Positions 45,641-58,500 of a stretch of DNA of 64,000 nt are shown in pieces. The stretch is from Diphasiastrum complanatum. Its lineage: Eukaryota > Streptophyta > Lycopodiopsida > Lycopodiales > Lycopodiaceae. Each line of letters starts with the position of its first letter. The stretch's first letter is position 1. Below the pieces are notes generated by a model, which was not told the origin of the DNA, did no database searches, and was given only the letters and a program-made list of their open reading frames with translations. Both the position numbers and the translations under genes were made by a program. The stretch covers positions 46,125,996-46,189,995 of the forward strand of contig CM055100.1 of the NCBI GenBank assembly GCA_029204225.1. The letters are read 5' to 3'.

Positions 45641-48285
45641 TACATACTTTGACAGCTTGGATCTTGTTAAACAATTGCAAAGGGCCCATAGCATAAATTA
45701 TGTAGCCTTATTTTTATAGTTTAGACTATGTGTAGATAGCTGATGATGTGTAATGTACATCTGCAAATTGAGATAAGACTGAATACAACCTCTTGTTTAC
45801 ACTTGAAGTCAACCTTCGAAACCTGGAAAAAAATAAACTTGGGGATAGCACTTGTGTTCTTAATTTATAAATAGACCTAGTTTAGTTTGAATACAAGTCA
45901 TTAGTTATGGCCAGGCTGGCAATAGTTTGCTTGCAAGGCCATGAGTTGCCCTGTTTAGATCACAGAGTTCCTATGTTGGACCAGCAAGTTTTTGATGCAC
46001 CTGTCATTCAATATATGTGTATCACATTCTCCAAAAAAAACTTCATGAAATTTCAGAAGCCAAAAAGTTAGCACTCATAATTTAAATACATAGGCTAATG
46101 AGGAGTGGGTTAGACAACAGGCATTATAAATGTCAATGTGATCCAACCAAAAATTGTCAATAAAAAAAAGAAATACAAAATCCACTTTAGGTCCCTCAAA
46201 AACCCCACAATATGATAAAAAGTTAAAAAGTGTGAGCCCTTGCTTTATGTTGTAACAACTAAAAAAGATGGCATACTAAAAACTAGACCTTAGTATCTAG
46301 AATCAGAGCTATTTGATTAACAATTTGTCATGCAATTTCTCAATGCCCTATTGTAAAAACAGTGGAAATGCAAGAAAAAATTTAGAGAATGAGCACCTAG
46401 AATCAAAAGAAGATGAAGTGCCAACCAATGGAATTTCTGTCACGATACTTTTTTGTATCCAAAAACCCTGAAACCCATCTCGTCTAGCAAGTTGCTACTA
46501 GGACGCACAAAGTGATGTTAAAAATCTAAAATATGCCACACTGCGATTTAAACGTGAAAAATAAAACAATAGGGCGTTCTCCCTTGTTTTGAGCTACACA
46601 ACACTTCTATAGCAAACACAATGGGCTCGTTCTGAAGGCCATTATGCATGGCTTTTGTGTGAAATTTGATGTTTATAGAATATGTCGCTAATTTTGAGGA
46701 TTAAAAAAGAAGATGTAGCTTCGTTTGAAAGTTGAGACTCTGAACATGTTGTACTAGTCAACGTACATAAAGATCCAATCACAAAATTGGTTCACGCTTG
46801 TGACTAGTTCAAACATGGATTTGATCTTGGGCCATCCCCTTGGATCTAACTCAGCTTTGATGTGAACCAATTGATAGATCCACAGACAGAGCAATCCTAC
46901 AATCACATTTACCCACTTGACTACCGCAAACTTATCCACGTAAAAGGTATAAATATCCTGCATAATCATTGCAAACTTTATGCGATTTGTTTGCCCATTT
47001 TTTGCTCTAGAATATACACCTACAATCAACCTCCAAAAAGAGCAAAACCTAGAAATCTAGTATTGAGAATACTACATCTAATTTTTAAAAACAATATTTC
47101 ATTTGAACATTCATAAAACATTTAAACTTCCAATTTATAAATGTCGACATTGAATACACATTAGAAACAACCTTATGCCATAGCTCACATATCGCTTAAC
47201 TGAATTTGGAAGCTCTCAATACTACCTGGAAAACAAGCAGCTTCAATGGGTCATGTCAACATAAAGCTTCATAGTTATCTATTTCTTCATTTCATTGGGA
47301 CTATTTTGTTTATATAAAATTGATTCGCCACCCGACATAATTTGGCTAGAGCACTTTGAATAACAAGTGTCTCCAAAGTTGGACATTGTTCAAAGCTCCC
47401 GATGTTCTGCTCCTGAAACTATATGTAGATTCTACTCAAGTTTTGCACTATCCCTTCGAAGTTCACCTTCTTTTGATTTTGGGTGCTCATTTTCAATTTT
47501 TATATGGATTTTCTTGCAATTCCAATCTTTTTACAATACGGCACTAAGAAATTGCATTACAGATTGTTGATCGAATATCTCTGATTCTAGATACTAAAGG
47601 TCTAGTTTTTAGTATGCCATCTTCTTCAGCTGTTACGGCTCACACTTTTCAAGTTTTGATCGTATTGTGGAGTTGCTTAGGGACCTATAGCTGATCTTGT
47701 ATTCTTTTTTTATATTTAAAGATAGCTATTTATTGACAATTTCTGGTTGGATCACATTGACATTTATAAGGCCTGTTGTTTAATCCACTCCTCATTAGCC
47801 TACGTTGTTTTACTCTCAGAAGGGTAGAAACGTCTGTGCAGCCCAAAGACTAAATCATGAGTCTGCTGACTTCTTGGCTTATGAATTTTCATGAGGTTTT
47901 TTGGGGAACATAATACACACATAAATTGTATGACAAGTGCATCAAAAATTTGTTGGTCCAGCATAGGAATTCTGTGATCTAAAAAGGGCAACTCATGGCC
48001 TTGCAGGCAGAATTGCCAGCTTGGCCATAACTAATGATTGGTATTCAAACTAAACTAGGTCTACTTATGGATTAAGAACACAAGTGCTTTCCCCAAGTTT
48101 AGTTGTTTCCAAGTTTCGAAGGTTGACTTCGAGTGTGAAAAAAATGCTATATACATATTACAGTCTTATCTCAATTTGCATATGTACATTACACATCATC
48201 AAGTTACTACACATAGTTTAAACTTTACAAGGCTAAATAATTTATGCTATGTTGTCGAAGTATGTATATCATTTGTGCAATCTTG
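45630..48285. repeat. Large fold-back: imperfect inverted repeat with arms of about 0.8 kb
   Basis: Left arm about 45630-46425 and right arm about 47455-48285 are reverse complements over their whole length with substitutions and small indels. Matching anchors: GGCTAATGAGGAGTGG (46093) against CCACTCCTCATTAGCC (47785); CTTAGTATCTAGAATCAGAG (46291) against CTCTGATTCTAGATACTAAA (47579); GTGTAATGTACAT (45746) against ATGTACATTACAC (48183). The about 1.0-kb loop (46426-47454) contains no recognised gene. No transposase is encoded, so this is a non-autonomous fold-back element or a local inverted duplication. Confidence 0.8.
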
Positions 48286-48794
48286 TTGATCGGCCTCAAA
48301 AACTTAGGTACAAACTTCACCTTCTAAACACATAGTAATGTCTTTGCAAGTCTAACGCCAAAAATTGTTGACTGGTATGGCTTTCAAAGGACCCTAAAAA
48401 GCTTTAGGATTTTGGCAAAGAAGCTAGTGCAATTCAAAATTATCCATTAAGTCAGTCATGTAAGTCTCCTTCAAATCTCCAATACTTTTGTCACAATTCA
48501 CAATTGAAGATAGCTGAAGATGACTTAAAAGTTACATTATATGCCCAATGCTTGGCATTGCTTGCTAACCACACAACAACGAACAAGATTCAGACTCCAG
48601 AGAGCTCAGAGAGCACAAAAGATTGGGAGGGAGCGCGATAGGGTTGATTCCTGAGTAGCCATTGCCTGCAGCAAATTCTAATATGTAAAATTCACTTCTG
48701 ATTTAGGAATATTCAATGTTCAGGATTGAGAAAGAGCTCAGAGAGTGCATGAATTGTGATTTCAAAGAGTGCAAGAAAAAACTCAGATTTCAAA
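48286..48794. other. Unassigned
   Basis: Nothing recognised between the fold-back and the microsatellite. Confidence 0.45.
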
Positions 48795-48827
48795 TGTGTG
48801 TGTGTGTGTGTGTGTGTGTGTGAGTGT

Positions 48828-48872
<45 letters not shown>
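48795..48872. repeat. (TG)n(AG)n microsatellite at the LINE-6 3' end
   Basis: TG repeats 48795-48822 pass through TGAG units into (AG)n to 48872. On the LINE-6 sense strand this is (CT)n directly after AATAAAGCTTT, then (AC)n. Confidence 0.9.
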
Positions 48873-48877
<5 letters not shown>

Positions 48878-49881
48878 TTTATTAATGTGTTCTAATGCCA
48901 AAAAGCATATAAGACAGTAGTACATCTCAAGTGTGTAGTAACATGGGAGCATAGTAACTCAACAAAACAACTAAAGAAAGCTAAGGCTACTGAAGAAGTC
49001 TATGATACGAGGCCCAAAGGATGGTATTGCGGTAGAAGATGGACAATGATGTCGTCTGTGTCGTCTTTGTGGACACTGACGAGTATGGGATCTTTGAAGG
49101 CAAACTCTCCTGGTAAATGTAGGGGAACGAGCAATGGAAATATCTGATGTCAAGCACTATCTCTCATCACGATGGGTGAGGTCAATATCTATGTCATCAT
49201 CTACGTCTGGATCTCCTCGTGGACGCCAACTAGTGAAAAAGTCCGTAATCTGAGGCTATGTATCACTATCCACTGGAGTGGGCTCTCCGCAGCAAGGACA
49301 TCTCATATATCATAAGGGCAACACACCTAGGATCGACGTAAATGATGAGAGAGCGTAAAGTGGGTGCATCCCTGAAAAGGCAATGATAACGCCCACGGAT
49401 CTCATAGTAGGCCGAACATCTGAAAAGGAAATGCTCCTTTGACTCAATCTCTCCCAAGGAACACATCTGACATAGTCTGTCCTCAGGTGGAATACCCTGA
49501 TAACGACCAGTCTCAATAGCGAAGAAACCTGAAATTGTCCAAGAGTAAACCGTAAACAGTGTGAGAGTCCATAATCCAAGTAGTGCACATATAGGAAAAC
49601 CTGCTCCATCAAGCTCTAGAAAATATGTCCCATAGAAATCTGGCTCAACTCTTAATTGTCCCTGCCAAGTATGCTAGATATAGGCCCGATAAATAGCCCG
49701 TCTAATGTACTCATGAGTGCCTGTTGGGAGATCAGAAACTGGAATAGCAAATGTGCTCAAAAGGTGTGAAGCCTAAGAGTACCATGAGAAATGAACTCCA
49801 CGTTCAGAAAGTAATCTCGACGATGTAGCTGCAAGGTAGGAATATTTGTCAGAAGGGAGAGTCAATACTCTTTGTATACAT
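48873..49881 (-). pseudogene. LINE-6: ORF2 C-terminus and 3' UTR, interrupted by copia-E
   Basis: Minus strand. Starts at the copia-E LTR edge with QRVLTLPSDKYSYLAATSSR, then IPVSDLPTGTHEYIRRAIYR, ETGRYQGIPPEDRLCQMCSL, GEIESKEHFLFRCSAYYEIR and GRYHCLFRDAPTLRSLI. The CxxC...H...C pattern is the LINE zinc-knuckle-like end. LINE-2 has the same segment in broken frames (7190-7350). The 3' UTR ends GATGTACTACTG…GGCATT…AATAAAG and then (CT)n. Frameshifts and stops (49770, 49670) make it inactive. Confidence 0.8.
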
Positions 49882-50124
49882 TGAAGACTTGCAACGCTCA
49901 ACAAAATCATAGATACAAATCTCAAGCACATGCAGCAGATCACTCGCACACAAGGATGATATATTGCACAATAGTCTATATATTATCTTGATGCAAATGC
50001 CAGAACGGCTACATAAGCGGTGACAGAGAAAACATGCATAACTGAAGAGAAACCCGAAAATGGAAGACTACTCTTATTAATTTTGAGCAAAAGAAGCTAC
50101 GAGCTATTTTTCTACTGTCTAACA
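49882..50124 (-). repeat. copia-E LTR (left copy)
   Basis: 243 bp; on the minus strand TGTTAGACAGTAG...GCAAGTCTTCA. It follows the end of pol and borders LINE-6 directly. Confidence 0.8.
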
Positions 50125-52035
50125 TTTTTGTTTATATGATTGAGCCTTCACTTCGTTCGTGCCACTGACTCTCTCTTTGCCTTGCAGGAGTTCTTGATAC
50201 GATCGTTCTTGGACATGCGTATGATGCCAAGATAGTCGTCTCCCGGATCGTCTACGTCAGTAGCCCCTTTAGCTGACCGGGACAGGCCGTTGGGCTCTAA
50301 GGCAGTTTGGCCACCGCTGATCCTTTTCACACGTCTGCATGGGGGCTTCGGCGCTTCTGAGTTCACTTTAACAAACTCTCCCTCGCTGAAGATCCTTATG
50401 CCCATGGACTCTGTGTGTATCACATGCAGCTCCCTTGTCAAAGGTTTTGTCATTACATCAGCTGTCATTCTTTTCGTCTAACAATATCGTATGCTCACCT
50501 TCTCATCGTCTATTGCTTCCTTAACGAAGTAGTACTGTAGGTCAATATGCTTAGCTCAACGACATAAACCTCCATTTTTACTGATAAAAATACAACCCTA
50601 GTTGTCGCTCAAAATCTCCACAGCTGGGAGCTGAAAGCCCCCTTCACTCATGAGATTCCAGATCCAAATTGCTTCCTTTGTGGCTTGGCAGAAGCTCATA
50701 TATTCCGCTTCACTTGTTGAAAGTGCCACACTTTTCTGCTTTAAACTTCCTCAATTGATCGCGCCCCCATTCATAAGGAAAACATCCTGATGTAGATCGC
50801 CTAGTGTCCAGATCCCCTCCCCAATCCGCGTCAGCAAAGGCCTGCAATGAACCTGAATCTCTGAGATAAGTTAGTTCCAGATCAATGGTTCCTTTTAGAT
50901 AGCGGAGAATCCGCTTTGCTGCAAGCCAGTGCTGCCACCCTGGATTGCTGCTGAATTGACTGATTCGGTTTATGCTAAAAGTAATGCTCTGAGGCTCCAG
51001 GACTATGTTGTCCTTCTCCACGCAGATGAGCGTCATGTCATCGAACCTCTGAAGAACTTTCTTGACTCTGCTGGATCTTCGGATCTGTTGAGGCTCATGA
51101 TCACGTGAATGAATTTGTTGAGGTTCGTTGCTGCTCTTCTCTAATAACATGTTCCTTTCCTTGCTCATCCCTCTCCCTGATTTCGAGGAATACAAGGTCT
51201 GTAGATGGATCGTCAACTTCATTGGGGTTATCCTTGTAGTAGTTGTCGGATTCTCTGAATTCTACATCTCGTGAAACCAACACTTTTTTGCTCTCAGGGA
51301 TGTACACACGATATCCTTTCTGGTTGGAGGAATACCCAACAAAACTCCCCTTCTTGGCTCTTGGATCGAACTTCTTCCTTTCGGGTGCGTTGTCAAAAAC
51401 AAAACACAGGCATCCGAATGTCCGTAGATGGCTCAAGTTAGGCTCTGATCCAGTCCACATTTCTCTTGGGGTCTTCCATTTCAACTTCTCACTAGGAGCT
51501 CGATTGTGCAGGTACGCCACACAGGTGACAGCCTCTGCCCAGAAGCGCTTTGGCACTTGTTTTTCATAGAGCATACATCTGACCAGGTTCAGCAATGTCC
51601 TATTCATCCTCTCGCTCACACCATTCTGCTGGGGATTGTAGGGGCACGTGAACTCTCGCCTAATATTTTCCTCTGCAGAAATCGTTGAATTGCCCACTGA
51701 TGTATTCTCCTCCATTGTCAGATCGTATCGTGCTTGGTCCTTTACTCTTTGAAATCTTGCATTGATTTGTGTAGTCCCTGAAGTGCATCAGTACCTCAGA
51801 CTTTACCTTCATACACTTAACATATGTGTATCTGCTAAAATCGTCAATGAAGGTGACAAAGTAGCGATATCCTCCCAGGGATCCAACCTCCACAGGTCCA
51901 CATACATCGCTGTGGATCAGCTCGAGTGGCTCCTTCGACCTCTTCCTGGCTTGCTTGGAGTACGGCTTCTTGGTCATCTTTCCCTTGAAACACACATCAC
52001 AATTTCGGCAAAGATCTGGCTTGGTCGTGATGTTG
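50125..52035 (-). pseudogene. copia-E pol: integrase and RNase H with the reverse transcriptase deleted
   Basis: Minus strand from 52035: NCDVCFKGKMTKKPYSKQ, ELIHSDVCGPVE, YFVTFIDDFSRYTY, TIRSDNGGEYISGQFNDF (integrase core), frameshift near 51690, NGVSERMNRTLLNLVRCMLY, FLGYSS-like FVGYSSNQKGYRVYIPESKK, then a linker (RRSSRVKKVLQRFDDMTLIC). The RT domain is skipped: the frame jumps near 50985 to NPGWQHWLAAKRILRYLKGT and FADADWGGDLDTRRSTSG (RNase H), and ends MTADVMTKPLTRELHVIHTE… to the stop at 50148. The 5' side stops at 52035, where an inverted copy of the 3' end begins. Confidence 0.85.
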
Positions 52036-52044
52036 TCACATTAT

Positions 52045-52298
52045 ATGTATGTTAAAGTTAACTCAGAAGCATCGAAGCCCCCATGCAGGCGTGTGAAAAG
52101 GATCAGCGGTGGCCAAACTACCTTAGAGCCCAACGGCCTGTTCCGGTCAGCTGAAGGGGCTGCTGACATAGACGATCCGGGAGACGACTATCTTGGCATC
52201 ATACGCGTGTCCAAGAACGATCGTATCAAGAACTCCTGCAAGGCAAAGAGAGAGTCAGTGGCACGAACGAAGTGAAGGCTCAATCATATAAACAAAAA
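52045..52298 (+). pseudogene. Inverted copy of the copia-E pol tail
   Basis: Plus strand: VKVNSEASKPPCRRVKRISG, GQTTLEPNGLFRSAEGAADI, DDPGDDYLGIIRVSKNDRIK, to the same stop as at 50148-50395 on the minus strand, with a few substitutions. It is followed by an LTR. Confidence 0.8.
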
Positions 52299-52538
52299 TG
52301 TTAGACAGTAGAAAAATAGCTCGTAGCTTCTTTTGCTCAGAATTCATAATAGTCTTCCGTTTTCGGGTTTCTCTTCAGTTATGCATGTTTTCTCTGTCAC
52401 CGCTTATGTAGCCGTTCTGGCATTTGTATCAAGATAATATATAGACTATTGTGCAATATATCATCCTTGTGTGCGAGTGATCTGCTGCATGTGATTGAGA
52501 TTCGTATCTATGATTTTGTTGAGTGCTGCAAGTCTTCA
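52299..52538 (+). repeat. copia-E LTR (right, inverted copy)
   Basis: 240 bp, TGTTAGACAGTAG...AAGTCTTCA, near-identical to the reverse complement of 49882-50124. It is followed by AAGGTTATGGGCCCACTCC, which would be the primer-site region, and a gag start. It therefore reads as a 3' LTR to its left and a 5' LTR to its right. Confidence 0.8.
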
Positions 52539-52927
52539 AAGGTTATGGGCCCACTCCCACAAATCATAGCCAAATAATTAGCAATCACTGCGAATAGCCC
52601 TGCCAGAGGCATTTGCGAGAATCAAACCGAGGGAGGAAATACAGAGGCATTTGCGAGAAGCAAGCGGAGGGAGGAAATACAGCATACACGAAGACGATGG
52701 CGCAAAGAGGGGGCCAGATTGTGTTCGACCCAAAGAGTGTGGAGCGGCTGGACGGTGATAACTACTCAGATTGGTCGTGGCGTATGAAGATCTTGCTGAA
52801 GGAGCGAGGCCTGTGGAATATCGTCATGGGAGCAGAGAAGGAGCCAGCTGATGAGGCGCCTGGCATAGCTGAAAGAAAAGAGCTGTTTCAAGAGCGATGG
52901 AGACCGGAGACGAGCCTTCGTTGAGCA
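52539..52927 (+). pseudogene. copia-E leader and gag N-terminus, truncated
   Basis: A leader with a direct duplication (GGCATTTGCGAGAA…GAGGGAGGAAATACAG at 52608-52643 and 52644-52682) precedes ATG at 52697: MAQRGGQIVFDPKSVERLDG, DNYSDWSWRMKILLKERGLW. This is a typical Ty1/copia gag start (DUF4219/UBN2 type). Similarity ends at about 52900 after GIAERKELFQERWR. Confidence 0.75.
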
Positions 52928-53984
52928 TGGAGACGAGCCTTCACTTCTTCATATTGTGCCCATGCCATTAATATTTGCAAATACATTATCAATTTTATGA
53001 CTAATCCTAACCTTCTGAGCGGCAAGTAGAGTCACTACTATCGCTGTGAGACGCAACGGGCCTTAGAGTTTGTTAACTCTTATTTGGTATGTAGGAGAGC
53101 ATATCAAGGATCTGCTGTTAAAGTCGAAAAATGTTTTTTGCGTAAGAAGAGATATGAAGTAGATTGACTTCCGACTACAAAAGCTGGAAACCAAGGCATT
53201 GCTTCGCTGCCTCATCAAATGCAGCCAGAAATTCTCATGCATACGCTAATATGAAAATTTTCGCCCCCAATTTACATTTTACTTTGTAAGTACTCGATTG
53301 GCCTTTTATATAAGAGGCAAATCACATTGGAAAGAACAGAATTGTTACCAAGTAGCCACTCAACACAAGGAAGAGAAAGAGGAATGACAATCCAACCAAG
53401 AGCAGATTGCAGCTTGCAAAACATTCCGAATAGCTCTGTGAATTTAATTGTCGCACTAGTATTGCAAATAAAATCAAAAAATAAACGATTAATTTGCCTT
53501 GCTAAGGCGATGAAGGCTACAGAACTGCCACGAAACAAGAGCATGTTTTAAGAGGTGATAATTTTTGCAGAATTTGTGAGACTTAGCAGATTTTCTTCGA
53601 AACAATCGCAAATGATAACAGAAACAAAAGCACGACAGACAGAGGTTGAGGATGACAATACCGTTCTGAATCAACTGACCGAACGTTTGCGGGGAATCCA
53701 CAGGCTTGTGCAACCTCATGCGAGGCTAGTGTGCACCGCGCTCTTCCACACATCCCTCTCTCTCCTCTCGTCTGGTCTGTTCGATGGTAAAACTGAAACG
53801 TCTCTCTCGTCTCGTCTATTCTCGCTCCTCCGCTCGTCTCGACTGTTCCATACTAAAACTGAAGCTCGACAATAAATATGATATTATTTGGTTATTTGAC
53901 GCTTGTCCCCGAAGCCCTGTTTGAAGGACCATATTTCATAAACCCCGCCAATTTTGCTTTTACCCTTGGGGGGGGGGGGGTGGT
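52928..53984. other. Unassigned, with a short tandem repeat
   Basis: No gene recognised. 53757-53870 has two to three units of CTCGTCT(C/G)GTCT…TGTTC(G/C)AT(G/A)(G/C)TAAAACTGAA, about 40-65 bp long. A 12-G run is at 53970-53981. Confidence 0.45.
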
Positions 53985-55518
53985 GATCTTAGAGCCTATG
54001 ACTTGATCTAAAGGGAATCCTAGTCTGCTTTCCAAGGATGCAGCTATGACAGACAGGGAGGTCGACTTTGTCAGCTGGATAGTCGAGATCAAGTGCTAAG
54101 GATTGTTTAGACATGTATGAAATAGATGTATGATTCAAGTAATATGTGATGTCATGGTAATGCTTTATTGACAAGAACAAAGGTTTTCAAGGCTTGACGA
54201 GTATCAGAATAACAATGTGCCAATCTATATAAGTACCCATGTCTCTTGCTGAGTGCAAGGACCTTACTTGTCCTATCAATAATTCGGCATTGATCAGACT
54301 CGAATTCTACCTTATGACCTAAATCAGTGATTCTACTTACTGATAACATATTCGTAGAGAGCTTAAGTACATACAAAACATTTGATAGTAGTGATCATGT
54401 TGGAATTTCAATCTTACGGTGCATTCACCTTCGATAGTGTGAGTACTATCGTCGCCAACATGAACGTATTTCTTTGTACTATAGGACGTATAGGAGTGAA
54501 AATGCTCACGATGATTGATCATATGTTGAGTAGCTCCAGAATCCATAAACCAAGAATTATCCAATAGTGTATGTTGGTCTTTGACCATAAATGTTCCTTC
54601 GTCCATGTCGAGATCGGGAGATGCTATGACTGCATTCGCCTGTTGATATGGTTGCTTGTTGGCATTCTTCGCTTTGAGTACCCTGCAATCTTGGATCTCA
54701 TGATTAGTGCACTTGCAATACTTACAGAACATCTTCTTCTTCGATTGTGGATTTGATATTTGTTCTTGACTTTGCGTCGGTTTCTGATTTGATGCGGATT
54801 GCTTAGAGCTTTTCTGCTTATGTCGTTTTGAGCCTTTGTTAACATATAGAGCGTGAGATGAAAAAGTCGACGAAGTGTCTTGACTTCTTCAATTATTTTC
54901 TTGCAGCAACATAGTGATAACTATGGTAAGAGTTAAATCTAAGTGTGTCTATGATCATCACCCAATTCTCATATGTAGATTCTGAAGTGAATCACCATTC
55001 GCCATCTTGAGTGTGAAGAATTTTTTTCGTAGATGTAATTTGGAAGTTACGTCCTTCACATCATATAGTGAGCTCAAGATGTCCCATACTTCTTTCGAAG
55101 TTTGAGCTTCAAATATGATCTGAGTGTCTAATATATTGAGAATAATAAGCGCAAAAGCTTTACCATCCTTCAACTTTCACTTTTAGTAGGTTGTATCGTC
55201 TTCAAGCTTAACTTCTATACATGTGAGAACATCTCACAACTCGTTGGCGATTAGCAAGGTCTTCATCTTAAATTTCCACAAGTAGTAATTGGATCCATGC
55301 AGTGATAAGACCGGCTTTATTTTAAGAATCCATTTGGAACTTTAGTTTGTCGATAATTCGATGACATTAAAAATGATGTCGTGCAGCGCTACAATTGGAA
55401 ATCAACTATTTGATACTGAAATTTGATACCACAAATTAAAGAATATGATACCATGAAAAGTATATAATGATATCGATTTGATATCGTGAAAGATCAAGTA
55501 TTAGAGCTCTGATATAAC
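53985..55518 (-). pseudogene. copia-F: 5' half of a Ty1/copia element
   Basis: Minus strand. A primer-site-like TATATCAGAGCTC lies at 55504-55516. gag: AFALIILNILDTQIIFEAQT, SKEVWDILSSLYDVKDVTSK, LHLRKKFFTLKMANGDSLQN (UBN2-like). CCHC knuckle CKYCKCTNHEIQDC (54720). Protease WFMDSGATQHMINHREHF (54550). Then VLKLSTNMLSVSRITDLGHK, SKRHGYLYRL and pre-integrase CHSCILGKQTRIPFRSSHR (54045-54000), where it ends next to the G-run. Integrase, RT and RNase H are missing. Confidence 0.8.
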
Positions 55519-58500
55519 AAATCCCTCTAATATCATAAAGGTAATAGCATATTAAATAATATCCTTTGATACCGTGTTGGAAAGAGAGAGGTGAAGTAAC
55601 GACAAGTCGAAGACTGTGGCGACTTATCAAATTCAGCGAAATAAAGCCTTCCTTCCTAATGCATGACTATCTTTTAGCAACTAACTTTAAAATCGCTAGC
55701 AGCTAGATTCATTTTGTAGCCAAACAATAAAGTATTGAATTATTAGACAAGACTATAAGAGATTCTCAGTTACAAAACAATCACAGAGATGCATACATTC
55801 TGACATAATATTGAACGCAATAAGATTGATTCAACATGTAGAATGTACAAAATTAGATGATGATGAGCACAAGACAATTGCAGATAGAAACGACGTACTC
55901 CAAGCTATCTCTGAGTAACTGAAAAGTCTGTCTAATTGTGCTTTCGATGATAAGCAGTAACTGCGAGTAGCAATACTCTAATAAACTTTGTATGAAAACT
56001 GAGTTGAGCTAATGCCAATGAAGAGCTCATGAAATGCTTAATGATCAACAATTTATACTAAGCATTTGACGCACGTTTAGTAGGACAACTATTAGGTCAT
56101 AGATCGCAATAGCCAGTTGGCCATAATGAGCTGGCATCCATCCAGTTAGGACTTTCCAGAAATTTACTTGCAAATCAGTTAGGGCAAGTCTGTAGCTTCA
56201 ATTCAAGTGGAACAATAATTGTCTTTCATCCGATACGATATGTCGGATGATGTTCGATATGTCGGAGCCACCTGTGAGCGATTCTCGAGTATTCTTGCAG
56301 ACTGTGTAGAAACACGAAGAGAACTGCAGGACTGGATAATAAGTGGATAACGATTAAAAGATCAATTATTCGACTGAGTCACAAGTAAAGTAGTCCAACA
56401 CAGAGTAGAATAATCTAACAACTAAAACAAGATTGCATAGTGGAGCCTTATCCACTACGTTTGGGCTCCAATCTTGTAGCCCCATGTGACACCTACTACA
56501 TGGATAAATGGCGCATTTCGTTAGGTTTGTGCCATCAAGAACTAAAACTAGATCAGTATGATTAGTTTAGTTTCAAGTTGAATTAAGTTCTTCAAAGTAA
56601 TCAATCTGGAAGTTTTTTTCTTCTCCTCTCTGTTCCACCATAGGCGTAGACTAATTCTAACAAGCTACACATCAGAGATAATCACATCAGTCATAATCGA
56701 AATGCTCGAACTTGATTGGAAGCTTGGAGTATTCTTACCACTCTCCATGACATTAGAGATGTGACTACCATACTTTACTTGAGAAAAAAAAAATCTCATT
56801 CAAAATGGTTGATTCAAATTTGATTACGAATTATTTGAACAACTTTAAAAATCTTCTTGAGCAGATGTTTGCAAGTGGCACATAAATCAATGATGCAAAT
56901 GCCATCATGACTCTTCTATCGAGCCTTCTTGACACCTAAAAAATTGGATGATTATTATTTCTGCTTAGTAAGGTCTTATATTAGCAAGAGTTTCATCTAT
57001 GCTATTGCCGGAAGATATCCAGATAAATGGATCTTCATTCTCCCATTCATCACCGGATCATGTTTTAAACATTAGAATTAAGGTTTTCCAAAATTGAAAA
57101 AATTAAAAAAATTGTTTTTTTGCTTTTCCTTGAAAATTTTTTACGGGAACCATATAAGAAAGTCTAATTATGCCTCTTTATCAACAATAGACTATATTAA
57201 ACAAGTGTGTATTGAGGGAAGCCCATTTAGAATCGTGAGCTTTTGAAAGTAATATCACTCTTAGTGTGGGTCCCAAATTTATGGACGATGAGCGAAAATA
57301 AGGATGAACTTATGAAAGACACTTAATGGCCTACTTTACGAATAAATTGTCAATAATTTAGAAATCATGGCATGGATAAATAAGCTATTTCTTCTTGAAA
57401 ACTTGGATTCGACATGTGATTGAAATTCAACCATACACAGCCTGTTAACGATCTCCGACTTCAGCTCCCAAACTTGTTCTATGAAGGGCTATAGATTTAT
57501 GCTATTAAGGACAATTTCATTATTGTAAATAGATCTAGAAAATGATTTGATAGTAATCTTTTTATATGGAAGCACCGATATTTAACTAGTTAAGAAGATT
57601 GACTAGGCAAAATACTTATCTATAATAAATGTTTTGAGCTAATTGTTGGAGAAAATACATACACATCCCAACAACATGTCCTATGACAAGAGTCAATTAC
57701 AACAAATAAGATTAATTACATGACATGATGGTAAGTTCGAATATTAGGAGAGGATTCTTGTTGCAAGGTAATTAGTGTTTCTTTGTAATACTAATGAAAT
57801 GTTAGCTAGGAAACATGATCGAGGTAACTAAGTCTATGTGTGGGAGGTGTGCATGTAGAGTGCATGTGGCTTGTAGCACTCTCTACTAGTACTCTATTTT
57901 GAATACATCAAAAGCTTCTCTAATCTTACTTGTTTTCCCGTATAGTTGGATCAAGTAAGCTTGTAACGTTGATTGTTTCCACTCCAACAGGTTTTTGGTT
58001 TCCAGGTGTATCTTTGTCTAAAATTGACCTCTTTTCTGATGCATTCATTGAGCATTTCCGAGTTCAGTTACAAAAATTCAGCCACCTAAGAATTCTTTTG
58101 CAATCCAGGTTGTGGGTTGTTGACAATCCAAAAGCACATTCTAAATCAATTTGTAGTGATTGTGATTCACTGCAACATTAGTTATAACGTAACAACGTAA
58201 TAAGATTTTTACGAGCAAAAGGTGTCCCAATGTAGAAAGCTAATACCTCTCCCAAAATATGATGGAAGTAACTTCTTATCTTGCAATGGTGATCATGTAA
58301 ATTCACGAGGCAAATCTAAAATTTAGACATTTCTATTTTGCCTTAACTTTCATTGGTACAGGTGTGTCGAAGTGGCCAATAAGTTATGTCTTCTAAAATC
58401 AAATGACACTCTTTGAACCTCAAATCATTTTGTTGAAGTAGCAAAAAATAAGGCAATTATGTCACACATGTTTCGATGTACTATAGTACTAATGCAGTAC

